Under the pieces are notes generated by a model. It did not search any database and was not told where the DNA came from. It saw only the letters and a program-made list of their open reading frames with translations. Shown here piece by piece: positions 45,963-55,507 of a stretch of DNA of 64,000 bases (positions are counted from its first letter, which is position 1; each line of letters opens with the position of its first letter). Position numbers and translations under genes: made by a program. The DNA is taken from NCBI RefSeq assembly GCF_000750635.1, contig NZ_CCDM010000001.1, positions 1,240,001 through 1,304,000 of the forward strand, read 5' to 3'. This DNA is from Oceanobacillus jeddahensis (GTDB taxonomy: Bacteria; Bacillota; Bacilli; Bacillales; Amphibacillaceae).

Positions 45963-46778
45963 ATGCGCATCCAAAATAATGTCATGGCGTTTACGATATA
46001 CAATAATATGAACAACCACTTTGCGAATGCTCAAAAGTCTATGCTCCGTATAGCGAGCGGACAACGTATTAATAGTGCTGCAGATGATCCAGCTGGTTTA
46101 GCGATTTCCGAAAAAATGCGAGCGCAGATCCGCGGATTAAATGTGGCAATCCGGAATGCACAAGATGGCGTATCGCTCTTGCAAACAGCGGAAGGTGCGG
46201 TGAATGAAACGCATGCTATATTACAAAGGATGCGGGAGCTAAGCGTGAAATCAGCGAACGGAACGTATTCAGAATCGGACCGGAAAATCATGCAAGAGGA
46301 GATTGAGCAGCTGCGGGAAGGATTAACGCAGGTTGGACGTGATACGGAGTTTAACAAGCAATCCTTATTAGATGGTTCTTTTACGGATAAACGTATACAA
46401 GCTGGTGCGAATGCAGGGCAATATGTTGATATTTCAATTGGAGATGTACGGGCAGCAGCACTCGGGATAGATGAAATTGATATTTCTACACAAGAAGGCG
46501 CAGATGCAGCTATTGGAATAGTAGATAAAGCGATAGAACAAATATCCTCCCAGCGTTCCAATCTTGGAGCTTTACAAAACAGGCTGGAGCATACGATCAA
46601 TAACCTCTCTAATACAGTGATCAATCTCACACAGGCAGAATCGCGGATAAGGGATGCGGATATTGCAAAAGAGATGATGCTATATACCAAACACAGCCTT
46701 TTGGGACAGGTTGCGATGGCAATGCTGGCTCAGGGAAATCAGCAGCCGCAGTTGATATTGCAGCTTTTACAGAATTAA
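45963..46778 (+). CDS. Second flagellin
   Basis: 271-residue flagellin paralogue. The N-terminus is divergent (MRIQNNVMAFTIYNNMNNHF), but the D1 region (ASGQRINSAADDPAGLAISE) and C-terminal D0/D1 (RLEHTINNLSNTVINLTQAE, SRIRDADIAKEMM, LAQGNQQPQLILQLLQN) are intact. It lies 15 kb from hag, with its own sigma-D-like promoter. It may be a minor or alternative filament subunit. It is more GC-rich in codon use than hag, which suggests lower expression. AGGTGGGAGGG precedes the ATG. Confidence 0.93.
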   Translation: MRIQNNVMAFTIYNNMNNHFANAQKSMLRIASGQRINSAADDPAGLAISEKMRAQIRGLNVAIRNAQDGVSLLQTAEGAVNETHAILQRMRELSVKSANGTYSESDRKIMQEEIEQLREGLTQVGRDTEFNKQSLLDGSFTDKRIQAGANAGQYVDISIGDVRAAALGIDEIDISTQEGADAAIGIVDKAIEQISSQRSNLGALQNRLEHTINNLSNTVINLTQAESRIRDADIAKEMMLYTKHSLLGQVAMAMLAQGNQQPQLILQLLQN

Positions 46779-46856
46779 TTTTTAAAAACGAAAATCTAAA
46801 ATACTATCTTTGCAGTCTATGATAAACACAAATTAAGTGAAAGAAAGATTTTCTCT

Positions 46857-46894
46857 TCAAAATAAAAGGTGCTCTTACCAAAAGTAAGAACACC
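46857..46894 (-). terminator. Terminator of the NO synthase gene
   Basis: GGTG..CTTAC pairs with GTAAG..CACC. Read on the minus strand it is followed by TTTTATTTT. It separates the convergent flagellin and nos genes. Confidence 0.75.
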
Positions 46895-46907
46895 CTTATC
46901 TCTATCT

Positions 46908-48023
46908 CTACCCATGAAACGGGCACCCTTTTCCCTGCCGATAAGCCTTATCCTGATAAAAGAAATTCGGCTTTTTGAACTCATTGCTGTAGGGCTGATG
47001 CCAGACATGCGTGGTTGCCGGGGATACAGGCGGGATAAGCCAGGTCCATTTTCCGGTTACTTCCCTTTCAGCTTTTGCTTCCTGCTTTTCGAAAATGCGG
47101 AACTGGGATGCGGCGGTGTGATGATCGACAATGGATACACCTTGTTTCTTAAAGGAGTGGAGTGCCATTTCATTCAATTCGATGAGTGCACGGTCCTGCC
47201 ATAAATTACTGGCATGTTTTGTCGATAAGCCCATGATCTCTGCCATTTTCGGCAGCAAATTATAGCGGTGCTCATCTGCAAAGTTTCTGGCACCGATTTC
47301 TGTTCCCATATACCAGCCGTTGAAGGGGGCAGATATGTAATGCAGCCCGCCAATTTCCAGACGCATATCTGAAATAACCGGGATAGCATACCATTTTAAA
47401 TTTAAATCTGCTACTGCCTCATATTTTGGATGTTCCATAGGGATCTCTGGAATGAATTCTTCCGGGATAGATTTCCAAACAGGAGGCTGGCCGCCGATTT
47501 GAATAACAAGCGGCAGAATGTCGAAATGTGTTCCTTCCCCTTGCCAGCCCAGCTGTTCGCATATTTTGGTGAATTCCAGTGAATCTGAATCACCGATAAT
47601 CCCATTTTCCGTTTCATAACCGGCATAGCGCAACAGCTGATGGTTCCAGATTTTCACGGTTTCTTCTTTGGCCGAGGAGGCAGGGAAGATGGTGATATAG
47701 GGTTTGATTCTTCCTTGGTTAAAGGAGTTTTTTAAATGACTGAATAGGAATTCAAATACCTCTTCTTCTGTTGTGGCCTGTCTTGCATCTGCAACGTCGA
47801 TACGCTCCCAGAATAATCTGCCGATACAACGGTTGGCATTTCGCCAGGCGAGCTTTACTCCGTATACTATTTCTTCATAGGTTTGGGTATAGGTGCCATG
47901 TGCATTTATCTCTGTCGTGACTTCATTGATTCGTTCCGCTAATTTTTCTGCAGGAGCACCGGTTTCTGTATAGCAGGTTGTCAGGAAATGCGCTGCTTCC
48001 TGCTGCATTTTATCTTTATTCAA
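46908..48023 (-). CDS. nos: Bacterial nitric oxide synthase (oxygenase domain)
   Basis: Haem enzyme converting L-arginine to citrulline and NO, using cellular reductases because it has no reductase domain. The haem-ligand Cys66 lies in WRNANRCIGR. The substrate glutamate lies in FNGWYMGTEIGARNF, and the pterin/tail region in HVWHQPYSNE. The C-terminus is GCPFHG. Its 371 residues match Bacillus NOS. It starts at TTG 48023 behind TGGAGGTC. It is a single-gene unit, probably protecting against oxidative stress as in related species. Confidence 0.97.
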   Translation of the reverse strand: MNKDKMQQEAAHFLTTCYTETGAPAEKLAERINEVTTEINAHGTYTQTYEEIVYGVKLAWRNANRCIGRLFWERIDVADARQATTEEEVFEFLFSHLKNSFNQGRIKPYITIFPASSAKEETVKIWNHQLLRYAGYETENGIIGDSDSLEFTKICEQLGWQGEGTHFDILPLVIQIGGQPPVWKSIPEEFIPEIPMEHPKYEAVADLNLKWYAIPVISDMRLEIGGLHYISAPFNGWYMGTEIGARNFADEHRYNLLPKMAEIMGLSTKHASNLWQDRALIELNEMALHSFKKQGVSIVDHHTAASQFRIFEKQEAKAEREVTGKWTWLIPPVSPATTHVWHQPYSNEFKKPNFFYQDKAYRQGKGCPFHG

Positions 48024-48443
48024 TGGAATGACCTCCAGCTTTTCACAATGGATCGTATACTTTCTTTTTCATTGTAGCGGAGAGTAAAACGAATTTCTAT
48101 GATATTCAGCAAATGAAAAGAGGAGTATAGACCTTTGTTCATTTGTCTGTCACATGATAAAGTGAATTGTAGTTACCTTTTAAAAAATGTACGTACTGAT
48201 TTACGGATTGGTAAACTCCAATTTGAGTAGAATACATTCTGGTCTTATCACGTGATCTTCTATTTTTTGCCCTGTAATTCATGGGATTTTGTTGAAAATT
48301 TATCCAAGTGTTAAAAAATTAATTTTGGTTTAATTTAGCAAAAAATGTTTAAATTCATCGAAATAGATGTGTTTTTGTCTGTTATTACATGCTATATTTA
48401 TACTATATGTATTTGCAGTGTCGGTTGCGAGGAGGAAATGATT
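48024..48443. other. Intergenic region without recognisable feature
   Basis: The 420 bases between the divergent nos and GGDEF-EAL genes must hold both promoters, but I see no clear hexamer pair, riboswitch fold, repeat or short gene. An in-frame ATG far upstream of the GGDEF-EAL start (48345) has no ribosome site. Confidence 0.5.
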
Positions 48444-50453
48444 TTGGCTCAGGCAGTATTTAAGATTCGGAATAGAAAAATATATGTTACAGAGCTGTTA
48501 TCTTGGGGTGTATTGAATGAGTCAAAAGATATAATTTCTGGAGAAGACTATGAAAATATACTCTCTTCATATATTGGTCCTCATGTCGCAAAAGAATTTT
48601 CAAAGCTTGTTGACGGTGAGGAAGAGCAAATTCATTTTAATGCAACGATTAATAAAAAAAGCGGAGAAATAATGTTATTGAGTGTTTTTGGTTATCAAGT
48701 TATATCAGAGGATGGTGTAGAAGTGTTCGGAATCATTTCTGATGATAAGGAAGCAAATAATCAATTGATGATGGCGTTAAAAGAGTTATCAGACATTAAA
48801 TATGCATTGGATCAATCTGTGATTTTAGCTATTACGAACCGGCAGGGGAAAATCATCCATGCAAATAATCGCTTCAGTGAAATATCCGGTTATTCGAATG
48901 AAGAGTTAATCGGTAATACCCATCAGCTGATCAATTCCGGCTACCATTCAAGGGATTTCTTTAAAAAGATGTGGCAGACGATTGGGCGCGGCGGGGTCTG
49001 GAATGGCGAAATCAGAAATCGTGCGAAAGACGGTTCTTTTTATTGGGTGGATACGACCATCGTACCGGTAAAGAATGAAAAAGGAAAGCCTGTGCAGTAT
49101 ATTGCGATGCGACATGATATCACAGATAAAAAAGAAAATCAGGAAAAGATTCGGATGATGGCTTTCTATGATCATTTAACAGGGCTTAAGAATCGTCGGA
49201 AGTTTGATGAGAATTTAATTAAAAAGATTGAATATGCTGAAAAAAATGCTGAAAAATTTGGTATTATGTTTGTTGATTTAGACGGCTTTAAATATGTAAA
49301 TGATACACTTGGACACATCATAGGTGATGAATTGCTTATCGCAGTTGCCCGCCGGTTAGAAGAAATCGTCGGTAAAAATGGAGTCGTTGCCAGGCTCAGC
49401 GGGGATGAATTTGCTATTCTTATTGATTTTATAACTGCCCCGAGAGACATGCAGCACTATGCAGAATCGATTATTACCAATTTTAAAGAGCCTTTTGCTA
49501 TTGAAGGGTACCAATTGAGCACGACAGCAAGTATCGGAATATCCACCTATCCGGAGGCCGGTTCAGATGCACCGACGATGATGAAGCACGCTGACTTGGC
49601 AATGTATCGTGTAAAAGGTTTATCTAAGAATGATTACCGTTTTTTTGACAGAGAGATGAGAATCTCTAACCAAAGAGCATTTCAAATAAAAAATGATTTA
49701 AGAATAGGGTTAGACAATAATCAATTTTATCTTGTTTATCAGCCTAAGGTAGCTCCGGATAAAGAAATTGTCACGAGCTATGAAGCGTTGATCCGCTGGG
49801 AGCATCCGAAATTTCGGAGAGTATCGCCGGGTGAATTTATTCCATTAGCAGAAGAGTTAGGCATGATTAATGAAATTGGGGATTGGGTTCTGGAAAATGT
49901 TTGCAGGCAGCTGCGATCTTGGAAAACCAAAGGATACGATTTGCTTCCCGTATCTATTAATCTATCGTCCAGCCAGTTCCTGCAGGCGGATTTTGTCGAT
50001 AAATTCTGGGCTGTTCTTCATACATATCAAGTGGAACCAGCCTGGATTCAGATTGAAATTACGGAGAGCCTCTTTATTGATAATGAAAAATACGTGCAGC
50101 AAATTTTAAAAATAATGAAGGAAAATGGAATCAAAATTGCACTGGATGATTTTGGGACAGGGTACTCTTCATTGGCTTATCTGCAAAAGCTTGATCTGGA
50201 TATTTTAAAAATTGACCGTTCGCTCATTAGTGGAATCTCCAATTTGTCTACGAAGAGAAAAATTGCAACAACCATTGTCCAGCTGGGGAAAAGTATGGGG
50301 ATGGAAGTCGTTGCTGAGGGAATAGAAACTAAAGAAGAACTCGATATTTTACGTAGTCATGGGATCGATGAGATTCAAGGTTATTATTACAGTAAACCGC
50401 TTGCGATAACCGAAATGTCAGAAGTATTGAAGACAGGAAAGCCGGGTAAATAA
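48444..50453 (+). CDS. PAS-GGDEF-EAL cyclic-di-GMP enzyme
   Basis: 669-residue cytosolic signalling protein: an N-terminal unknown sensor part (about 1-115), a PAS/PAC domain (about 120-240; NRQGKIIHANNRFSEISGYS), a GGDEF domain with the variant LSGDEFAIL (about 245-400), and an EAL domain (YEALIRWEHP, ITESLF, LDDFGTGYSSLAYL, VAEGIE). The phosphodiesterase motifs are complete, so degradation of c-di-GMP is likely; cyclase activity is possible with SGDEF. TTG 48444 lies 8 bases after GGAGG; ATG 48438 is nearer. No transmembrane segment. Gene lies close to motility genes. Confidence 0.9.
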   Translation: MAQAVFKIRNRKIYVTELLSWGVLNESKDIISGEDYENILSSYIGPHVAKEFSKLVDGEEEQIHFNATINKKSGEIMLLSVFGYQVISEDGVEVFGIISDDKEANNQLMMALKELSDIKYALDQSVILAITNRQGKIIHANNRFSEISGYSNEELIGNTHQLINSGYHSRDFFKKMWQTIGRGGVWNGEIRNRAKDGSFYWVDTTIVPVKNEKGKPVQYIAMRHDITDKKENQEKIRMMAFYDHLTGLKNRRKFDENLIKKIEYAEKNAEKFGIMFVDLDGFKYVNDTLGHIIGDELLIAVARRLEEIVGKNGVVARLSGDEFAILIDFITAPRDMQHYAESIITNFKEPFAIEGYQLSTTASIGISTYPEAGSDAPTMMKHADLAMYRVKGLSKNDYRFFDREMRISNQRAFQIKNDLRIGLDNNQFYLVYQPKVAPDKEIVTSYEALIRWEHPKFRRVSPGEFIPLAEELGMINEIGDWVLENVCRQLRSWKTKGYDLLPVSINLSSSQFLQADFVDKFWAVLHTYQVEPAWIQIEITESLFIDNEKYVQQILKIMKENGIKIALDDFGTGYSSLAYLQKLDLDILKIDRSLISGISNLSTKRKIATTIVQLGKSMGMEVVAEGIETKEELDILRSHGIDEIQGYYYSKPLAITEMSEVLKTGKPGK

Positions 50454-50487
50454 TGGTGACGCATGCTTCTGTATTTGAAAAATGAAT

Positions 50488-50535
50488 AGCGTCATCCCGA
50501 AATCTTTTATGATTCATTCAGAGATGACGTTTTAG
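50488..50535 (+). terminator. Terminator-like hairpin after the GGDEF-EAL gene
   Basis: GCGTCATC pairs with GATGACGT and is followed by TTTT. It overlaps the end of the decayed minus-strand GGDEF gene. Confidence 0.55.
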
Positions 50536-50841
50536 CAGGATAGACTTGATTTTTCCCCAGGTGCTTTGATTTATATAATGCTTCATCCGCCTAAGGGAGG
50601 ATTTGTTGCGGATTACTGCAGGTGTTGGGATATGTTTCTGCACCAATTGAAATAGATATGCTTTCCTTTTTAGAAATTTGAAAGGAGTGCGCCTCCACGA
50701 CCTTGAGAATTCGTTCGGCCACCTTCAGCGCATTGGAAATGCTGCAATTTGGCAGCACAATGAAAATTCATCTTCGCCATTCTGGAATGCCATATCAAAT
50801 GAACGGATATTCCTAGATAAAATTTCGCCAAACAGTTCCCT
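50507..50841 (-). pseudogene. Decayed diguanylate cyclase (GGDEF) gene
   Basis: Reading on the minus strand, RELFGEILSRNIRSFDMAFQ NGEDEF is followed, after a frameshift near 50760, by VLPNCSISNALKVAERILKV. Further on come ISISIGAETYP, an in-frame TAG at 50591-50593, then ADEALYKSKHLGKNQV and a stop at 50507. This is the second half of a GGDEF domain with two lesions. The upstream half (to about 51000) is too damaged to recognise. It is unrelated in phase to the intact GGDEF-EAL gene next door. Confidence 0.8.
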
Positions 50842-51261
50842 CTCCTTTATCCATAATCATACAACTAGGATGGCTTGAAAGTAATGCGGTATAAAGTCTA
50901 GCCAGTGTATAGAAGCTCCTGTATTTACTCGTTCCACCGAAAATATTTGTGGGAACGTCAAACTCAGCACATTCTTGTGCAAGCATAAAGATAGGCGAAT
51001 GTGATTTTTCTAATCCATATGTCTATTTTTAAGTGATTATCCATTACAAATATATTTTATTCTTTTGCTTTGCGGCTGATTCTTTAGGAGTAGTTCTATA
51101 TTCTAATATTAGAATTTTATCAAGAATCCATGTACTTACCAAAATTTGAGATACGTTTTAAAATAGAATAGACATTTATAATGGCAAAAATTTTATAAAA
51201 ATGTTTAAATGTACAAGCTACTATTTTTCCTATTCCCGTCTTATCAGAAAATATGCATCAT

Positions 51262-51290
51262 TTGACAGAAAACTATGTTAAAATAAAGAT
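51262..51290 (+). promoter_or_regulatory. Probable promoter of the yjfB gene
   Basis: TTGACA at 51262 is followed at 16 bases by TAAAGA; an extended TG-T-TAAAAT also lies between them. No sigma-D-like CCGATAT is seen here, unlike at the other motility genes. The rest of 50900-51260 shows no gene. Confidence 0.4.
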
Positions 51291-51326
51291 AATTAGTAAA
51301 TCTTTCAGATTGGGGTGAATGGATAA

Positions 51327-51503
51327 GTGGATGTCGGAAAAATGTCGATGATTATGAGTCAGGCTAATTTACAAACACAAGTGTCCTTCAGCTTAATGGG
51401 AAAAGTCATGGATCAAGCGGAAATGGAAAATGCGGAACTGATTAAAATGCTGGATCAGCCGCGACATCCGAATTTAGGGCATTCCATTGATGTGAAGGCG
51501 TAA
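51327..51503 (+). CDS. yjfB: YjfB family motility-associated small protein
   Basis: 58-residue protein typical of the YjfB family: MDVGKMSMIMSQANLQTQVS, then a helical stretch LMGKVMDQAEMENAELIKML and a short proline/histidine-rich tail. In Bacillus subtilis yjfB belongs to the sigma-D motility regulon; its biochemical role is unknown. It starts at GTG 51327 with GGGGTGA 8 bases before it. It stands alone and is followed by a GC-rich terminator. Confidence 0.85.
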   Translation: MDVGKMSMIMSQANLQTQVSFSLMGKVMDQAEMENAELIKMLDQPRHPNLGHSIDVKA

Positions 51504-51544
51504 CACTTTTTCTCTGTATGGATGAAGAAGGAAGATAAAGGCTG

Positions 51545-51576
51545 CCCCGTTTCGGTGTGAAGAAGCGGGGTTATTT
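51545..51576 (+). terminator. Terminator after yjfB
   Basis: CCCCGTTTC pairs with GAAGCGGGG and is followed by TTATTT. Confidence 0.75.
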
Positions 51577-51652
51577 ACATACTTACCATATATTTTCCAG
51601 GAAAGAATGTTATTTACGAGCTCATTAATTTCTTGCACGATAGGAAAGTATA

Positions 51653-51700
51653 AGAAAAACTATGTATTCACTTAAAGACGAGTGAATACATAGTTTTTCT
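51653..51700. terminator. Perfect 20-bp hairpin before the giant membrane protein gene
   Basis: AGAAAAACTATGTATTCACT pairs without mismatch with its complement across an 8-base loop. Both flanks carry A/T runs. It stands 47 bases before a start codon, so it could insulate or attenuate that gene. Perfect pairing of this length is unusual for a plain terminator. Confidence 0.7.
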
Positions 51701-51746
51701 AATAATCTAGTAACAAATAAAGTATCCTTCACCTTAAAAAAGGGGC

Positions 51747-54700
51747 GTGGACGTTATTTCGAATGCTAAAAATCGAGCTCAAATTTTGCAAGAAGAATTG
51801 ATTGAATTATTAAAAAGAGATCTTATCAGCATGGAAGATTATAAACGTATCTTAACAGCCCATCAGGAATATGCGAAACAGATAGATAAAAGTAAGGATG
51901 GAGCAGTTCGTGAGGATGCGCAAGATAAGGCTTCTAAAGAGAGGTATCAGGCTGCGGAACAGAATCAACTTGATGAGACAGAGTCATCTACTCCACAGCC
52001 GGATAGTACGCCGGTTAAAAAAGTAACCCGGTTTTTCCAGGGAAATAAGGATAAAAAAGAATGGCTGTCCACTCCCGAGGAACAGGAGACGGCAAAACAG
52101 AAGAAGGAAAAAACGGTGCGTGAGCCGAAAACAGCAGAACAGATTAGAGAAAGAAATATTACCTGGCTGCTTATTTTAGGGGTTTCTTTCCTTTTAATCA
52201 GTGGTTTGGTGGTAGCGACAAGCACTTGGGATCAAATGGGAGCGATGCTAAAGGTTGCGACACTGCTTGGTGTTTCCATTTTCTTTTTAGCTTTAAGCGG
52301 CTTATCCTCTCGTTTTCTCAAAATCGAAAAGACGGCTTTTGCATTTTTAACATTAGGAAGTTTATTATTACCAATTGCGATTATCGGTATTGGATTTTTT
52401 GGTTTATTTGGGGATTACTTAACATTAACAGGAGAAGGACGCTATTGGCTGGGGATTTTGTGTACGCTTGTACCGCTTCCTTTATACGCCTGGAATGCAT
52501 ATCGGACAAAAGCTAAGCTGTTTGTATGGATTTTTTATTTATTTTTATCTTTTTTTATCGGCTTTTTCCTTGCTGCGCTGCAAATACCAGTAGACATGTT
52601 CTTCTTCTTAATGATGCTGTATAATGCGGTTTTATTAGTTGGGTATCATCGTTTTCGAAAAAAGAAAAAACAAGTATTACAGGTCTTTTTACATGAGCTG
52701 CCTGCTTATGCGCAGTTAAATTTAATTGTTTCCACGTTATTAATGCTATTTGTTTATAATCAGGAAGTATTTTATAGCTTTAATGTTCTTTTAACTGCTT
52801 TTCTGTATATGGCTATGGTGTTTGTTTATCAGACAAAAGGTTATCAGTTTGTGTTTGTCGCTCTATTTGCTTATGGGATTTATCAGCTGACAGAGAATTC
52901 GATTTTGTACACAGCTGACTCCTTGATCTATGCCTTAATGAGTGCGGCATATTTAGGATTTGCTTATGTGATGCGGAAAGACAGCTTTGCAAGTAACGTT
53001 TTTTACTATACGAGCGGAGTTATTTCGGGTTTTGCTTTTCTGTATATCAGCTTTCAGGGCTTAATTATCCGGGCAGATGGGAGCTCCTGGTTTATGCTGC
53101 TCGCGTATATCGTGATTGCAGGTACGTACGTCTATCTTGCAGAGGTAACGAAGCGGGGTGTTTTCCGGTGGATAGCTCCTGCATTCTTTATTGCTGCAGG
53201 GGTTCAGCTTTGGTCATTAATGATACGTCCTTATTTCCCGGAAAGCATTCTTAACTTTATGTTTTTCTATACGATAGCTTTATTTCTGTTTATCGGCTTC
53301 CAAAGCCGGATTCCGTATATGCAAGCAATCGGGAAAAGTATGTATTTCTGGTCTATGCCGGTACTTGGGATCACCATTTTGCTGAAACTTTTCATGCTGG
53401 AGTTTGTTGAGGTTGCAGTCATGCTTGCATTAACAGGTGCTGTTGCGTTGTATATGACGTTTGCATCGACAAAGCCGTTGGAGAAACAAGTTACTGCCTG
53501 GGCTGTTCCGCTCAATTGGCTATTAGCAATGTATATACTGTATTTTGAATTTGCAGAGAGATCCTATGTTTATCGGAGTCAGCTGGATCTTCCTTTTCAA
53601 CTGGCAGCGGCAGGATTGATATTATTTGGGATTAGTCTTATTTGGAAGCAAAGAAAGCAGCAGGAATTGACCCGAACAACATTCTATACAGGGCAGGGAA
53701 GCTATCTGTTAGCAATACTTCTGTTATTTGCAGATTTTGCAGGAGATGAAATAGCTGTACGGCCTTTGATTTTATTCGTGGGAATCGGCGTCATGTATTG
53801 GCTGGTCCGTTTTACAGGCAAGCCTCTTTATTGGAGTTTGGTTGCAGCAGTAAGCTTAGGATTTTATGTGTCATTACGAAGCACATTTTCGATCGACACC
53901 TTCGAAGGTTTTGTCTGGTTTATGCTTGGCTTGCCAATTTTATTCTTAGCAGTTGATCGCTATTTAGGGAAATTTGATGTTCATTTAAAACCGTATTTTT
54001 TCTATTTTGCGCAAGCAGTGCTGCTATTTCTAGTATTCATCATAGCTGGAGATAGTGTTATAAAGCCTGTTCTTTATCCAGCAGTCTGGCTCGTTCCATT
54101 GGCGGTTTATGTGTATACGGCATGGGCAAGGGAAAAAGAATGGGAGATAAAAGTAGCTTTATATGCTGGTTTTCTCATGCTTATTGGAGGAGTTCCGGCG
54201 TTCATTTCCTATTATGAATGGATGACAGACGTGTCCTTTGTCTATGCTTGGCTGATTACCGGAATCCTCATGATTGCTGTTTGGTTAGCGGCTCCGGTAG
54301 TATGGAAGCGTCGAATGGAATATTTTTTCATTCCCTATATGAATCTGGTTTTAGGTATGGGCGTATTTTTATCCGTAGTGGAGGAATTTTGGCAACTTGT
54401 ATGCTTTGCAGGTCTTGTTGTAGTAAATGTATACTTCCTGCATATGCGAAAGTGGACATTATATCTTGTTGTACCGCTGTTTTTTTCGATTTATCTATGG
54501 CGCGTGCAGGGGATATTTGAGGAATCGATGGAATTATGGCTGATTTATTGTATTGGTTTTGGCATTTTAGCAGTAGCAGGAAGGTATATATTTTCCAAAC
54601 TATATATCACTCAAAAGGGGAGTGTGCAAGCAATCGATTGGTACTCTCTGATGGCATTAGCATATCTTGTTTTTGCATTAAATTGGGCAAGAGAGCCAGA

Positions 54701-55325
54701 TACGATTTGGCTGACCGTTATAACACAAGTGCTTTTTGCTTCCTGGTTTTTCTTGCAAATGGATCGTGTGGGAAACAGAATGCTGCAAAAATTATTTGTA
54801 ACCATTGGCGGTGTTGTTTGTTTAGCTCCGTATTACCTAGTACTTGACTATTATATCAGCGCAATTCCAGAAGTACTTTATGCAGAGCTTCAGGCGCTGC
54901 CAGTACTTGCCTTAGCTATTATTTTATCTAAGAAAACATGGCATGAGTATGAATCGCTTATGCGGCATGTCCAGACAGTGCTTTTGATTATTGTTACGGT
55001 ATATCTAATTGCTGATGCGATGCAGAGCGCTACTATTATGGACGCATTGATTATTGGTATCTTATCTATCCTTTCTTTACTGGCCGGGATGCGTTATCAA
55101 TTGAAATCATATTTCTTTGTCGGGATAGGAACCCTTTTATTTAATGTGATCTATCAAACACGTCCTTATTGGGGAAACTTGCCTTGGTGGGCATATCTAC
55201 TTATTGCTGGAGTATTATTTATTAGTATTGCCAGCTATAATGAATGGAAAAAACAACAGGACGGAGAAGGGAAAATTGAGAAAAAGCTGAAGCAAATGAT
55301 TACGCGATTTAAAGAATGGAATTGA
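51747..55325 (+). CDS. Giant multi-spanning membrane protein of unknown function
   Basis: 1192-residue protein: an N-terminal helical, charged region (about 1-140; NRAQILQEELIELLKRDLIS, then a Gln/Glu/Ser/Pro-rich linker) followed by about 30 hydrophobic segments up to the C-terminus, which is basic (KKLKQMITRFKEWN). This pattern resembles DUF2157-type bacterial membrane proteins. No catalytic motif is visible. The start GTG 51747 stands very close to AAAAAAGGGG, which is unusual. It is a single-gene unit with a terminator behind it. Not similar to a known transporter by eye. Confidence 0.8.
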   Translation: MDVISNAKNRAQILQEELIELLKRDLISMEDYKRILTAHQEYAKQIDKSKDGAVREDAQDKASKERYQAAEQNQLDETESSTPQPDSTPVKKVTRFFQGNKDKKEWLSTPEEQETAKQKKEKTVREPKTAEQIRERNITWLLILGVSFLLISGLVVATSTWDQMGAMLKVATLLGVSIFFLALSGLSSRFLKIEKTAFAFLTLGSLLLPIAIIGIGFFGLFGDYLTLTGEGRYWLGILCTLVPLPLYAWNAYRTKAKLFVWIFYLFLSFFIGFFLAALQIPVDMFFFLMMLYNAVLLVGYHRFRKKKKQVLQVFLHELPAYAQLNLIVSTLLMLFVYNQEVFYSFNVLLTAFLYMAMVFVYQTKGYQFVFVALFAYGIYQLTENSILYTADSLIYALMSAAYLGFAYVMRKDSFASNVFYYTSGVISGFAFLYISFQGLIIRADGSSWFMLLAYIVIAGTYVYLAEVTKRGVFRWIAPAFFIAAGVQLWSLMIRPYFPESILNFMFFYTIALFLFIGFQSRIPYMQAIGKSMYFWSMPVLGITILLKLFMLEFVEVAVMLALTGAVALYMTFASTKPLEKQVTAWAVPLNWLLAMYILYFEFAERSYVYRSQLDLPFQLAAAGLILFGISLIWKQRKQQELTRTTFYTGQGSYLLAILLLFADFAGDEIAVRPLILFVGIGVMYWLVRFTGKPLYWSLVAAVSLGFYVSLRSTFSIDTFEGFVWFMLGLPILFLAVDRYLGKFDVHLKPYFFYFAQAVLLFLVFIIAGDSVIKPVLYPAVWLVPLAVYVYTAWAREKEWEIKVALYAGFLMLIGGVPAFISYYEWMTDVSFVYAWLITGILMIAVWLAAPVVWKRRMEYFFIPYMNLVLGMGVFLSVVEEFWQLVCFAGLVVVNVYFLHMRKWTLYLVVPLFFSIYLWRVQGIFEESMELWLIYCIGFGILAVAGRYIFSKLYITQKGSVQAIDWYSLMALAYLVFALNWAREPDTIWLTVITQVLFASWFFLQMDRVGNRMLQKLFVTIGGVVCLAPYYLVLDYYISAIPEVLYAELQALPVLALAIILSKKTWHEYESLMRHVQTVLLIIVTVYLIADAMQSATIMDALIIGILSILSLLAGMRYQLKSYFFVGIGTLLFNVIYQTRPYWGNLPWWAYLLIAGVLFISIASYNEWKKQQDGEGKIEKKLKQMITRFKEWN

Positions 55326-55330
55326 AAAAG

Positions 55331-55381
55331 AGCAGGTTGGAAATGCTATATTATATAGTGTTTGCAATCTGCTTTATTTTT
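55331..55381 (+). terminator. Terminator after the giant membrane protein gene
   Basis: AGCAGGTTG pairs with CAATCTGCT and is followed by a T-rich tract; an inner CTATATTATATAG palindrome lengthens it. Confidence 0.75.
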
Positions 55382-55507
55382 CACAAAAAGCATTTATAAA
55401 CTTTTTCTATGAAAATGGAATTAGGCAAATTTGTTTATTTTTGTAATTATAAGGCGTACACTATATATGTAAATAAATTGAAATAACAAAGGAAAGAAGG
55501 ATTGCTC

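Noticed and set aside
46031-46690. Long minus-strand open frame of 219 codons
   Set aside because: It is antisense to the second flagellin, whose conserved domains account for the DNA; serine/cysteine-rich shadow composition.
50678-50878. Plus-strand open frame of 66 codons
   Set aside because: It is the antisense of the decayed GGDEF gene, which explains its sequence.
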